A stretch of DNA of 64,000 bases from Polyangium mundeleinium. Its GTDB lineage: Bacteria; Myxococcota_A; Polyangia; Polyangiales; Polyangiaceae. The notes beneath the pieces are model-generated. The model ran no database searches and was not told where the DNA came from. It saw nothing but the letters and a program-made list of their open reading frames with translations. How positions within the stretch are numbered: position 1 is the first letter of the stretch; the number at the start of each line of letters is the position of its first letter. The position numbers and the translations under genes are program-made. Location: positions 12,060,501-12,124,500 of the forward strand of contig NZ_JAQNDO010000001.1 of the NCBI RefSeq assembly GCF_028369105.1, written 5' to 3'. This document shows positions 35,365 through 42,713 of this stretch, one piece after another.

Positions 35365-36125
35365 GCGAACCTCCCCGCCTGGAACAGCGAAGCGAGCTCG
35401 ACGCCTGCGGCCGTGAGCGCGCTTCGTTGCATCGTCACGAGCTCTGCGACGCCCGCGAGCCCGACATCGATCATGCCGTCGAGCGCGCGCCGTTCGAGCG
35501 CCTCGCCCTCGGCCGTCGCTTGCACTTCGACGATCGCGCCGCGCGCCGTGGCCACGACGTTCAGATCCACGCGCGCCTGGCTGTCCTCTTCGTAGACGAG
35601 ATCGAGCATTGCCTCACCGCCGACGTGACCCACGCTGATCGCGGCCACCTGATCACGCAGCACCGGCGCGACCACGCTCGACGCGCGCAGCTTCGCGAGC
35701 GCGAGCGCCATGGCCACGAAGCCTCCGGTCACCGACGCCGTCCGCGTCCCGCCGTCCGCCTCCAGCACGTCGCAGTCGATCACGATCGTGCGCTCGCCGA
35801 TCGCTTCGAGGTCGATCGCGCTGCGCAGCGCGCGCCCGATGAGCCGCTGGATCTCCTGCGTCCGCCCGCTCGGCGACTTGCCGCGCCCTTCACGCGCTTC
35901 CCGCCGCGCGCGGCTCGCCCGCGGATGCATCTGGTACTCGGCCGTCAACCAGCCTTTGCCTTTGCCCGCCATCCATGCGGGCACGACGGCGTCGATCGAC
36001 GCGGTGCAAAGCACGACCGTCCCGCCGGCGCGGTAGAGCACGGAGCCCTCCGCGTTGCGGTGGAAGTGCGGGACGATCTCGACGGAGCGAGGTTCGGCGG
36101 GGCTACGGCCATCGGGGCGGGACAC
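35361..36125 (-). CDS. rph: Ribonuclease PH
   Basis: A 254-aa phosphorolytic exoribonuclease that trims tRNA 3' ends. Recognisable blocks: RPDGRSPAEPRSVEIVPHF, EGSVLYRAGGTVVLCTASID, PSGRTQEIQRLIGRALRSAI, RTIVIDCDVLEADGGTRTAS and VDLNVVATARGAIVEVQATAEG. The start is GTG 36125, preceded by TAAGGA and 6 nt, fitting a leaderless transcript for the whole rph-rdgB-atp group. The rph-rdgB pair is a common gene neighbourhood; its fusion to the F0 genes is less usual. Confidence 0.95.
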   Translation of the reverse strand: MSRPDGRSPAEPRSVEIVPHFHRNAEGSVLYRAGGTVVLCTASIDAVVPAWMAGKGKGWLTAEYQMHPRASRARREAREGRGKSPSGRTQEIQRLIGRALRSAIDLEAIGERTIVIDCDVLEADGGTRTASVTGGFVAMALALAKLRASSVVAPVLRDQVAAISVGHVGGEAMLDLVYEEDSQARVDLNVVATARGAIVEVQATAEGEALERRALDGMIDVGLAGVAELVTMQRSALTAAGVELASLFQAGRFA

Positions 36126-36131
36126 GCCGCG

Positions 36132-36137
36132 TCCTTA
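36132..36137 (-). promoter_or_regulatory. Candidate -10 element of the rph-rdgB-atp group
   Basis: On the minus strand GC-TAAGGA is followed by CGCGGC and the GTG start at 36125. The spacing is 6 nt and there is no ribosome binding site. Confidence 0.4.
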
Positions 36138-36218
36138 GCACAGGCGCAACGCCGCGTAGGGCTTCCTCACGCCCGGCCCGCGCCCTCCTCGTCCGGCCTG
36201 CGCGCCCGGTGCCTGGTT

Positions 36219-36926
36219 TTACCAGCTCACGGGGTAGGCCGTGGCGTAGAGCCCGTCGCCCGGTTTGCCGCGCGTCGCGGCGCGCTGGACCAGGTAAAGC
36301 TCCTGCTTGGGTCCCTGGCAGACGAACGTGCCTCCCTCGGACGCGACGTACACCTGACCCCCGACGGTCTTCATGGTGAACCCCTCGGGCCACGACGCGC
36401 GCTTCTTCAAATAGTCGAGCGCCATGTTGCTCCGCGGCGGCACGTCCGACCGTTCGAGGGTGCGGATCAGCCGGTCCGCCTGGGAAAACGCCGAGCCCTC
36501 CTGCTTGGCGATGTCGCTGATGCCGACCTTCGCCGGGAGCTGCCCCGGGCCGACCTCGTTCGAAGGCACGCGGCGCGACCGGACGATGGTGAACTCGTCG
36601 CTCGTCTTGCCGCCCTCGACGCGGTAGCCCCGGCCGATCCATCGACCGTCGCCGGAAGGCACGACCGGGTTCCACGGCTTGCACGACCCGAACGCGTTGA
36701 CCACCGCGCACGGACCGCTCTTCGCGTCGGCCGCGCACGTGAGCGCCTTCTTCAGCGCGGCGATGTCGAGATCGTCGGGCGCGGCGACGGCCTCGGGGGG
36801 CGGCGGCGCGGCGGACGGCGGCGCGGGTGTCCCGGTTCGTGCGGGCGCTGCCGCGTCCCCGGCTGGCTCCTGGGAACACGCGGCGACGGCGATCGAGACG
36901 AGGACGGCGAAGGGGCGCGTTCGCAT
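36219..36926 (-). CDS. Predicted lipoprotein of unknown function
   Basis: A 235-aa protein with a short signal and lipobox (FAVLVSIAVAAC, Cys about residue 17). An Ala/Pro linker of about 40 residues precedes a folded domain with several cysteines (LTCAADAKSGPCAVVNAFGSC and FVCQGPKQELYLV). I recognise no family. I chose the ATG at 36926 because it directly precedes the hydrophobic core; an ATG 18 nt upstream is also in frame. It is followed at 93 bp by rph on the same strand and preceded by the ComEA-like gene. Confidence 0.78.
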   Translation of the reverse strand: MRTRPFAVLVSIAVAACSQEPAGDAAAPARTGTPAPPSAAPPPPEAVAAPDDLDIAALKKALTCAADAKSGPCAVVNAFGSCKPWNPVVPSGDGRWIGRGYRVEGGKTSDEFTIVRSRRVPSNEVGPGQLPAKVGISDIAKQEGSAFSQADRLIRTLERSDVPPRSNMALDYLKKRASWPEGFTMKTVGGQVYVASEGGTFVCQGPKQELYLVQRAATRGKPGDGLYATAYPVSW

Positions 36927-36959
36927 GGGCGCGCAGTCTGGCACGCCCTTTCTCGACCG

Positions 36960-37535
36960 CTACGGCGGGTCGATCAGGAGCTTGGGCCGGAGCCGCGCGA
37001 GCGACTTTCGCCCGAGGCCCTTCACCCGGAGGAGATCCTCCGGCCGCTTGAACCGCCCGAGCTTCGCCCGCAGCGCGAGGATCGCCTTCGCCTTCGTGGC
37101 CCCGATGCCCGGCAGCTTCCGCAGATCCTCCTCCGTCGCGAGGTTCAGGATCACTCTCCCATCGGCTGTCACCGCGGCGATCGGCGCGCCCGCCTCCACG
37201 CCCGCATCCGCTGCCGCTGCCGCTGCCGCATCCGCTCCCGCTCCCGCGCCCGCATCCGCATCCGCTCCCGCGCCCGCATCCGCGACCCCCACCGACACCG
37301 GCGCCGCCGCGCTCGCGCTCGTCGCCGGCGGACCGAGGTAAGCCCCGACGCGACGGGGCATCAAATCCGCCGCCGCGCCCGAGCCCACGAACGCGAGCGC
37401 CAGAAACCCGAGCGCCCCGAGCGCGACCTTCCCTGCGAGCGGCGTCCATGCCGACCCGCGCAGCCGCGCCCCGATCGACCCGAAAAACGCCTGCCCCCGC
37501 GCCCCGACCTGCTTGTCGTCTGCTGAACGTTCCAC
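36960..37535 (-). CDS. ComEA-like membrane-anchored helix-hairpin-helix protein
   Basis: A 191-aa protein: one membrane helix (LAGKVALGALGFLALAFVGS, about residues 33-52), an Ala/Asp/Gly-rich linker coded by short hexamer-like repeats (37195-37290), then a helix-hairpin-helix DNA-binding domain. The visible motifs are ILNLATEEDLRKLPGIGATK, AKAILALRAKLGRFKRPEDL and VKGLGRKSLARLRP. ComEA proteins bind incoming DNA at the outer face of the inner membrane during transformation. I chose the GTG at 37535 because GGAGG lies 7 nt upstream; the open frame reaching 37718 crosses a palindromic repeat. No other competence gene is near. Confidence 0.82.
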   Translation of the reverse strand: MERSADDKQVGARGQAFFGSIGARLRGSAWTPLAGKVALGALGFLALAFVGSGAAADLMPRRVGAYLGPPATSASAAAPVSVGVADAGAGADADAGAGAGADAAAAAAADAGVEAGAPIAAVTADGRVILNLATEEDLRKLPGIGATKAKAILALRAKLGRFKRPEDLLRVKGLGRKSLARLRPKLLIDPP

Positions 37536-37667
37536 CGAGAGCCTCCTCGGCGGGCTCCTTGGCGATCTTCGTGCCGACGGACGGAACGCGGGAAAGCGCG
37601 GCCCTTTGGCGTGCAAAGGATCCGCGTGGGGGTGGCGCCGCCATGGCGGCCGGGTGGCGACGCCATC

Positions 37668-37710
37668 GGGGGTTCGGGGGCATAGCTCGGCTGGTCCGAG
37701 CGTAGCCCCC
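37668..37710 (-). repeat. Imperfect palindromic repeat, copy B (intergenic)
   Basis: The core at 37676-37710 (GGGGGCATAGCTCGG, short loop, CCGAGCGTAGCCCCC) matches the kinase copy at 2480-2514 in reverse orientation, including the flanking GGGGGTT. It lies in the 233-bp divergent gap between the ComEA-like and DUF362 genes. The adjoining 37631-37667 also holds a GGCGCCGCCATGGCGGC palindrome. Confidence 0.7.
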
Positions 37711-37768
37711 GCGTGCAAGAGCGACCTCGGCCTCGACCTGCGCTACGATGGCGCGGGAGCAGGTGACC

Positions 37769-38848
37769 ATGTCCGACCGGCGTTTTTCCCCGTACCCCGA
37801 GGCCTTCTCGCGTCGCACCTTCCTCGGCGCTGCGCTGACCGGCGCGGCGCTGCTCGGCGCTGATCACGCGCTCGCGGCGGGCTCCGGCCTCGTCGCCCAA
37901 CCGCCCGCGGGCTTCGTGCCCCTCTCGATCCCCGGGAAGGTCGCCAAGGTCGCGAAGTCGAACGTGATGCAGCCGAACGGCCTCTGGCCCACCGAGGGCG
38001 CGGCCAAGGTCATGCTCGAGCGCGTCATGGCCGAGCTCACGGGCAAGAGTGATCTCGGCGAAGCCTTCGCCAAGTTCGTCCACAAGGACGACAAGGTCGC
38101 CATCAAGCCGAACGGCATCGCGGGCCAGAAGGGCGCGACGATGGCCACGAACCGCGAGCTCATCCTCGAGGTCGTCCGCGGCGTCATGGCGGCCGGCGTT
38201 CCTGCCAGCCAGATCATGATCTTCGAGCAGTACCCGAAGTTCCTGGAGGGCACGCGCATCTGGGATCGCCACAAGGGCCCCGACCCGGCGCTGCCCGCGG
38301 GCATCGCGACGGCCGTGCACGAGAACGAAGACGCGACGATGCCCGAGCGGAGCGTGATGGGCATCCCGACGAAGTTCGTCCGACCCTTCACCGAGGCGAC
38401 GGCCGTGATCAACCTCGGCTTGATCAAGGATCACTCGATCTGCGGCTTCACGGGTTGCCTCAAGAACATCACGCACGGCGCGACGATCAACCCGCACGCC
38501 TTCCACCAGCACAACGCGAGCCCGCAGATCGCCGAGCTCTACGCGCAGGACGTCGTGAGGAGCCGCGTGCGTTTGCACATCATCGACGGCTTCAAGCTCA
38601 TCTACGACGAGGGCCCGCTCGACAAAAACAAGAAGCGCCGCGTCTTGCACGAGGCCGTCTACGCGACGACGGACCCCGTCGCGATGGACACGCTCGGCTG
38701 GGGCATCCTCGAGCAGTGGCGCAAGGAGAGCGGCCTGCCGACGCTCAAGGACGCCGGCCGCGAACCCACGTACATCCGCATCGCGAGCGAGCTCGGGCTC
38801 GGCGTGTACGACAAGAACCGCATCTCCTTGCGCGAGGTCACGCTCTGA
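37769..38848 (+). CDS. DUF362 domain protein with Tat signal
   Basis: A 359-aa protein. The twin-arginine signal SRRTFLGAALTGAALLGADHALA (RR at about residues 15-16) predicts export in folded form. The body matches the DUF362 fold (VAIKPNGIAGQKGATMATNRELILEV, INLGLIKDHSICGFTGCLKNITHG, TTDPVAMDTLGWGILEQWR). Some DUF362 members carry ferredoxin modules; none is visible here, and only two cysteines (CGFTGC) stand out. The start is ATG 37769, with a GGAGCAGGTG ribosome site; an ATG 21 nt upstream is also in frame. The function is unknown. Confidence 0.87.
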   Translation: MSDRRFSPYPEAFSRRTFLGAALTGAALLGADHALAAGSGLVAQPPAGFVPLSIPGKVAKVAKSNVMQPNGLWPTEGAAKVMLERVMAELTGKSDLGEAFAKFVHKDDKVAIKPNGIAGQKGATMATNRELILEVVRGVMAAGVPASQIMIFEQYPKFLEGTRIWDRHKGPDPALPAGIATAVHENEDATMPERSVMGIPTKFVRPFTEATAVINLGLIKDHSICGFTGCLKNITHGATINPHAFHQHNASPQIAELYAQDVVRSRVRLHIIDGFKLIYDEGPLDKNKKRRVLHEAVYATTDPVAMDTLGWGILEQWRKESGLPTLKDAGREPTYIRIASELGLGVYDKNRISLREVTL

Positions 38849-38880
38849 GGGGAAAGCGGGGTTTCTTCACCCGGACCCGG

Positions 38881-38911
38881 TTGACGCGCGTTCGAAACTC
38901 AACTCTACCGC
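38881..38911 (+). promoter_or_regulatory. Possible promoter of the lipoprotein gene at 38916
   Basis: TTGACG (38881-38886) is followed 19 nt later by TACCGC, only 4 nt before the ATG at 38916. The spacing is slightly long, so this is tentative. Confidence 0.3.
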
Positions 38912-38915
38912 CGCC

Positions 38916-40481
38916 ATGAGCGGCACGACGACCTCGCGTACATCCCTCCTCGGCTCGACCGTGGTCCTTCTCGGGATCCTCGGATCGACGAGCGGCTGTG
39001 CCGGTTTCAACGGCGTGCTCCGACCAGGGGGCGGCGGCGAGACGACGGGGGCCGGCACGTACGAGGGCGAGGCGTGTCGTCGCGTCTATTACGATCTCGA
39101 CGACCACGACCCGGAGAGCGATTACAACCACAACGAGAAGAAGTTCCCGATTGGGGAGGACACGTCCCCCGAGGCGCAGCTCCTCCTCGCGACGTGCGCG
39201 CGGCACATGAAGAAGGGGCGGCTCGGGCACGAGACCCGCCAATGGAACCGGATCAAGCCGCTCGACCCCGAGAAGGTGTACCTCTCCCTCGACGATCGCG
39301 ACCTCGATATCGTCTCGGCCGCGCTCAGCGCGGTGATCATCGGGAACGACGAGGTCGCCGCGCGCTTCCAGCACGAGCGGCATTACAAGGACGCGCGGTA
39401 TCAGGGCCTCGTGCTTTTTTATGCGTCGCTGATCCGTCGTGAAGACCTCTCGGCCGCGCTCGCGCGCATCGCCGTGCCCGCGGAGGTCAAGACGACGTTC
39501 CTCGCGCAGTTCGACGGCGCCGCGCAGAGGGCCCGCGCGGCGGGGCTCGCGCCCGAGGAGATGACGGTGTACGTGAAGATCCCCCTCGACGTGCATGCGT
39601 CGCGGAGCAAGCACTACGAGGCGTACACCGAGCTCTACGCCGAGCTCGACGAGCTCCTCGCGAAGTCCGAGAAGGCCCGCGGCAATGCGGAGGCGGCCGC
39701 GGCGCTCGCGCCTTCGTTCGTGGATCTCCGGAGCCGCTTCGTGGCGAAATGCGGAACGCTCGATTGCAGGGGCCGGCCGCTCTGGGCCCACACGACGCGC
39801 GAACTGGCGCTCCTCGCGGTGGCGGAGGGCAAGAGGCTCGACGCGCACGTGGAGTCGCACATGCACGAAAGGGAAGGCAGCTACGTCGGCGGCTTCATCC
39901 AAGCCATCACGGCGGCGCAATACGCCGAGCTCAGCCGGATGCGCGAGGCCTCCGCCAAGTACCAGAAGGCCAAGGAGAACGGCATCGACGAGCAGACGGC
40001 GCGGACCCTCGCGGGGGGCACGACCGGATTTCGCTTCAAAGACCGTGCGTTCTTCCATGTCGATTTGCGCCTGCCGACGTACGCGAAGGCGCTCGACGGC
40101 AGCGGCCTCGGATCCCCGCGCGCCAGCGCGTTCCCCGTGGGGAGCGTGCAGCCCGCCGCCGGGGGCAAGGGCGTGAAGATCACGTTCGAGAAGGACCGCC
40201 ACCCATCGCAGGAGGCGTACAACTGCCGCACCACGAACCGGATCTCCCGCATTCACAGGGACGGCAGGCTCGACTACGAGGAGGTCTGCAACTGGCGACC
40301 GGTGACCGTCGAGTCGGAGCGGCACAAGCCGGTCACGGTCCCGGCGGCGGAGGCGAAAAACCTCCAGCGCGGCGATGTCGTCTCGTTCCTCGCGCTCGGC
40401 GAGGAGGCCCGGATCGTCGAGGTCAAGCGGGGCGACGTGGTGGTGCAGCTCCGCGGGGACGCCGTGCGGGAGCCGAACTGA
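38916..40481 (+). CDS. Large predicted lipoprotein of unknown function
   Basis: A 521-aa protein with a signal peptide and lipobox GSTSGC (Cys about residue 28), then a Gly-rich linker. The middle is helical (AALSAVIIGNDEVAARFQHE, YEAYTELYAELDELLAKSEKARG, FVDLRSRFVAKCGTLDCRGR). The C-terminal 80 residues are beta-rich (VTVPAAEAKNLQRGDVVSFLALG, ARIVEVKRGDVVVQLRGD) and could be an SH3- or hint-like small barrel. I recognise no family. It converges on the lipoprotein at 40522-41718 with a 40-bp gap. Confidence 0.78.
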   Translation: MSGTTTSRTSLLGSTVVLLGILGSTSGCAGFNGVLRPGGGGETTGAGTYEGEACRRVYYDLDDHDPESDYNHNEKKFPIGEDTSPEAQLLLATCARHMKKGRLGHETRQWNRIKPLDPEKVYLSLDDRDLDIVSAALSAVIIGNDEVAARFQHERHYKDARYQGLVLFYASLIRREDLSAALARIAVPAEVKTTFLAQFDGAAQRARAAGLAPEEMTVYVKIPLDVHASRSKHYEAYTELYAELDELLAKSEKARGNAEAAAALAPSFVDLRSRFVAKCGTLDCRGRPLWAHTTRELALLAVAEGKRLDAHVESHMHEREGSYVGGFIQAITAAQYAELSRMREASAKYQKAKENGIDEQTARTLAGGTTGFRFKDRAFFHVDLRLPTYAKALDGSGLGSPRASAFPVGSVQPAAGGKGVKITFEKDRHPSQEAYNCRTTNRISRIHRDGRLDYEEVCNWRPVTVESERHKPVTVPAAEAKNLQRGDVVSFLALGEEARIVEVKRGDVVVQLRGDAVREPN

Positions 40482-40521
40482 CCGCGGCGAAGTCGCGCTC
40501 GATTCGCCTCGCTCCGAGCGC

Positions 40522-41718
40522 TCACGGCGCCGGCGCGAGGACGAGGGCCTTGAGCCGCCCCGTCTTGCACGCCGCGTTCGACTCGCATTCGATCCAGTAG
40601 AGCGCCTCGTCGTCGACCGTAAAATGGAACGGCCCGGTCGGCCGCACGACGATCTCGGCCACCTGGCTTCCCCAGTTCTTGCCGCCCACGGGCAGCCGCG
40701 CGATCGCCTTGCCGCCGTCGTACGTCGACGCGCCGAAATAGACCCAGTCCCCGCTCACCTCGATCGGCGGCAAGACCGCGAGCGTGAAGTCCGTCGCCGC
40801 ATTCGAGAAGATGAGCTCGCCGCTGGTCGGCACGAACGACTCCACCGCCCCACCGGCCTTCGGTACGCGGTTCAGGAGCGCGTTGTTCTGCGCGAAGAAA
40901 AACACGTATTCCTCGGAGACGTCGAGGCTCGACGGGTAATTGAGGCCCGTCGCGAGCGCCTTCTCCTCGACGCCCACGCCGACCGACGGATCGATCGAGT
41001 ACACCGCGCCGGTCAGAGGCTTCTCGCCATCGTCGCACGAGTTCGGCACGTCGTCCCCCAGCGCGAAGCGCGTGAAATAGAGCCGGCCGTCGCTCTCGCT
41101 GGAGCGGATATCGTAGAGCAGCGCGGCCGCCGCTCCCTGCTTGTAGTCCGGGTCGATCCAGAGCGCCTCGTATTTCGTCGAGCCCTTCTTCACCCGCCCC
41201 ACGAGCCCGTCCGTGAGCATGTAATAGAGAGAATCGCCTCCGAGGGTGATCCCGGCGAGCTTTTCGAACTCGGGTTGCTCGCCGAGCACGGGGATCACGT
41301 CGGGATTGCAGTCCCTCGGGTCGCACCAGGAGAGATTCGACCCGAGGCACGTGGTCTCATTGCCGCGCTGGGTCCAGGCGATGAAATCGTGCGAGACCAC
41401 GGCCCATTCGACCCGCAGGCCCCCGACGTCCAGGAGGGGCGCCGAGCAGCCCGGCTTCGGCAAGCGTCGCACCGAGCCGGGCGTCTCGTATTGCCGGAGG
41501 ACGATCGACTCGGCGTCCGAGGTCAGCGCCCCCATGACGACGTTCGGCTCGATCACGAACGGCTCGCACGCCTCGCCGCTGCCCCCGCAGGGGATCACGG
41601 CGCACGCAAGGTTTGGCGGGGGCTTCGGGGCATACTCGTCGTACCCCTCGCCGACGCAGCTCGACACGAGCACGGCCGTGAACCCCATCGAAGAAACACG
41701 AAGGAACGAACGTCTCAT
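40522..41718 (-). CDS. Predicted lipoprotein with degenerate beta-propeller
   Basis: A 398-aa protein, lipobox VLVSSC (Cys about residue 21), followed by a Pro-rich linker and CAVIPCGGSGEAC. The body shows repeating propeller-like strands (DSLYYMLTDGLVGRVKKGS, YVFFFAQNNALLNRVPKAGG, DWVYFGASTYDGGKAIARLP, EALYWIECESNAACKTG). The pattern is that of myxobacterial lipoproteins that resemble DUF5050 or SMP-30 propellers. The ATG is preceded by TAAGAT and 6 nt. It is divergent from the T6SS effector cluster by 80 bp; no link to it is evident. Confidence 0.8.
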   Translation of the reverse strand: MRRSFLRVSSMGFTAVLVSSCVGEGYDEYAPKPPPNLACAVIPCGGSGEACEPFVIEPNVVMGALTSDAESIVLRQYETPGSVRRLPKPGCSAPLLDVGGLRVEWAVVSHDFIAWTQRGNETTCLGSNLSWCDPRDCNPDVIPVLGEQPEFEKLAGITLGGDSLYYMLTDGLVGRVKKGSTKYEALWIDPDYKQGAAAALLYDIRSSESDGRLYFTRFALGDDVPNSCDDGEKPLTGAVYSIDPSVGVGVEEKALATGLNYPSSLDVSEEYVFFFAQNNALLNRVPKAGGAVESFVPTSGELIFSNAATDFTLAVLPPIEVSGDWVYFGASTYDGGKAIARLPVGGKNWGSQVAEIVVRPTGPFHFTVDDEALYWIECESNAACKTGRLKALVLAPAP

Positions 41719-41724
41719 GCGCGA

Positions 41725-41730
41725 ATCTTA
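41725..41730 (-). promoter_or_regulatory. Candidate -10 element of the propeller lipoprotein gene
   Basis: On the minus strand TG-TAAGAT-TCGCGC-ATG. This is an extended -10 match with exactly 6 nt to the start codon, so the message is predicted to be leaderless. Confidence 0.5.
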
Positions 41731-41798
41731 CAACGCTCACGAACGCGCTTGCCAGGACCGAGGAGATCCGGTTTGCTTCTCTCCCGGAGCGAGCGCCC

Positions 41799-42689
41799 AT
41801 GTCCAGCGCCACCGGCACACAGAAGTTTCTCGCGCACGGAGCCATCGAATTCGCCAGGACGCGGCCCATCGTGGCGAACGCCCTGCTCGCGCTGAACGAC
41901 GACAACGCCGAGCGCCTGGCGGACGAAGAGCGCCACAAGATCCGGCGGAGCCGACGCCTGCACGCGGCGAAGCTCGTCAAGACGCACAACCCCACCGTCG
42001 ACCGGAACCTCGCCTACGAGCTCGTCCTCGAACGTTACGAACCCGGGACGCCGCGCGCCGCGGACACCTTCCTCACCTGGTATTTGCCGTGGAACCCCGG
42101 CGGCGGCCAGGTCACGATGCACATCCCCGCGGGCGAGGTCCACGACGACGCGGGCGCGAACGTCAATCCGCCCGTCTTTTTCACCGCCGAGCTCACGGGC
42201 TGCTCGGTCTTCATTCGCGGCGACCAGCGGCGCCCGGAGATCTTTCATTCGGGCGCGCACGCGGCGAGCTGGCAGGGCAGCGCCGGCACGCACTGGCGCG
42301 CGCTCTTCGCCAGGAGCCGCCCCCGGACCTTCGCGCACGAGAGATACGTCGAGGTCAACAAGCGCCATTACATGGGCGGCGAGCTCCTCGGACAGCCGTG
42401 CGTGCCGCCACTCGTGACGGAATACATCCAGCAGGTCACGGACGAGGAGGCGCGGGCGGGCAGGACCTTCGAGCTCGTCGATTGCACCGGCTTCGGCTGC
42501 GTGTTCGGCCTGCGCGACGAGGCCGGGCGCTGGTCGTTCTACCTCCAGGAGAACGCCCGCGTCTTTTATCGCCGCGGCCCCGGCGGCCCGATCTTCCAGT
42601 GCGCGAACCGCACCTTGCGCGTCTCGCGGATCTACCCCGATCGCGCGGTGATCTCCCGCAACGACGAACCCAAGCCGCTCCCCCCTTGA
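41799..42689 (+). CDS. Candidate T6SS effector with CNF/BLF1-like cysteine-histidine motif
   Basis: A 296-aa protein without signal peptide, first gene of the effector cluster and 24 bp before vgrG. The central region reads FFTAELTGCSVFIRG then DQRRPEIFHSGAH. A Cys in an L-T-G-C context is followed 15 residues later by a His. In CNF1-type glutamine deamidases the catalytic Cys lies in an LSGC motif with the His 15 residues downstream, and BLF1 keeps LSGC with a shorter spacing. The preceding beta-rich segment (TFLTWYLPWNPGGGQVTMHI) could supply the third catalytic position. A second Cys-rich stretch follows (LVDCTGFGCVFGLRDEAGR, then WSFYLQENARVFY). I infer a deamidase-like cargo of the VgrG; a structural protein is the alternative. 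A GGAGCGAG ribosome site precedes the ATG. Confidence 0.55.
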   Translation: MSSATGTQKFLAHGAIEFARTRPIVANALLALNDDNAERLADEERHKIRRSRRLHAAKLVKTHNPTVDRNLAYELVLERYEPGTPRAADTFLTWYLPWNPGGGQVTMHIPAGEVHDDAGANVNPPVFFTAELTGCSVFIRGDQRRPEIFHSGAHAASWQGSAGTHWRALFARSRPRTFAHERYVEVNKRHYMGGELLGQPCVPPLVTEYIQQVTDEEARAGRTFELVDCTGFGCVFGLRDEAGRWSFYLQENARVFYRRGPGGPIFQCANRTLRVSRIYPDRAVISRNDEPKPLPP

Positions 42690-42713
42690 GCGGGCAATCG
42701 AAGGGGGACCCGT

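Noticed and set aside
37536-37718. Longer N-terminus for the ComEA-like protein
   Set aside because: The extra residues come from the palindromic repeat region; a GTG at 37535 with GGAGG upstream starts just before the membrane helix.
41610-41660. Third copy of the 35-nt palindrome inside the propeller lipoprotein gene
   Set aside because: It shares only G-runs and a CATA word with the element; the arms do not align.
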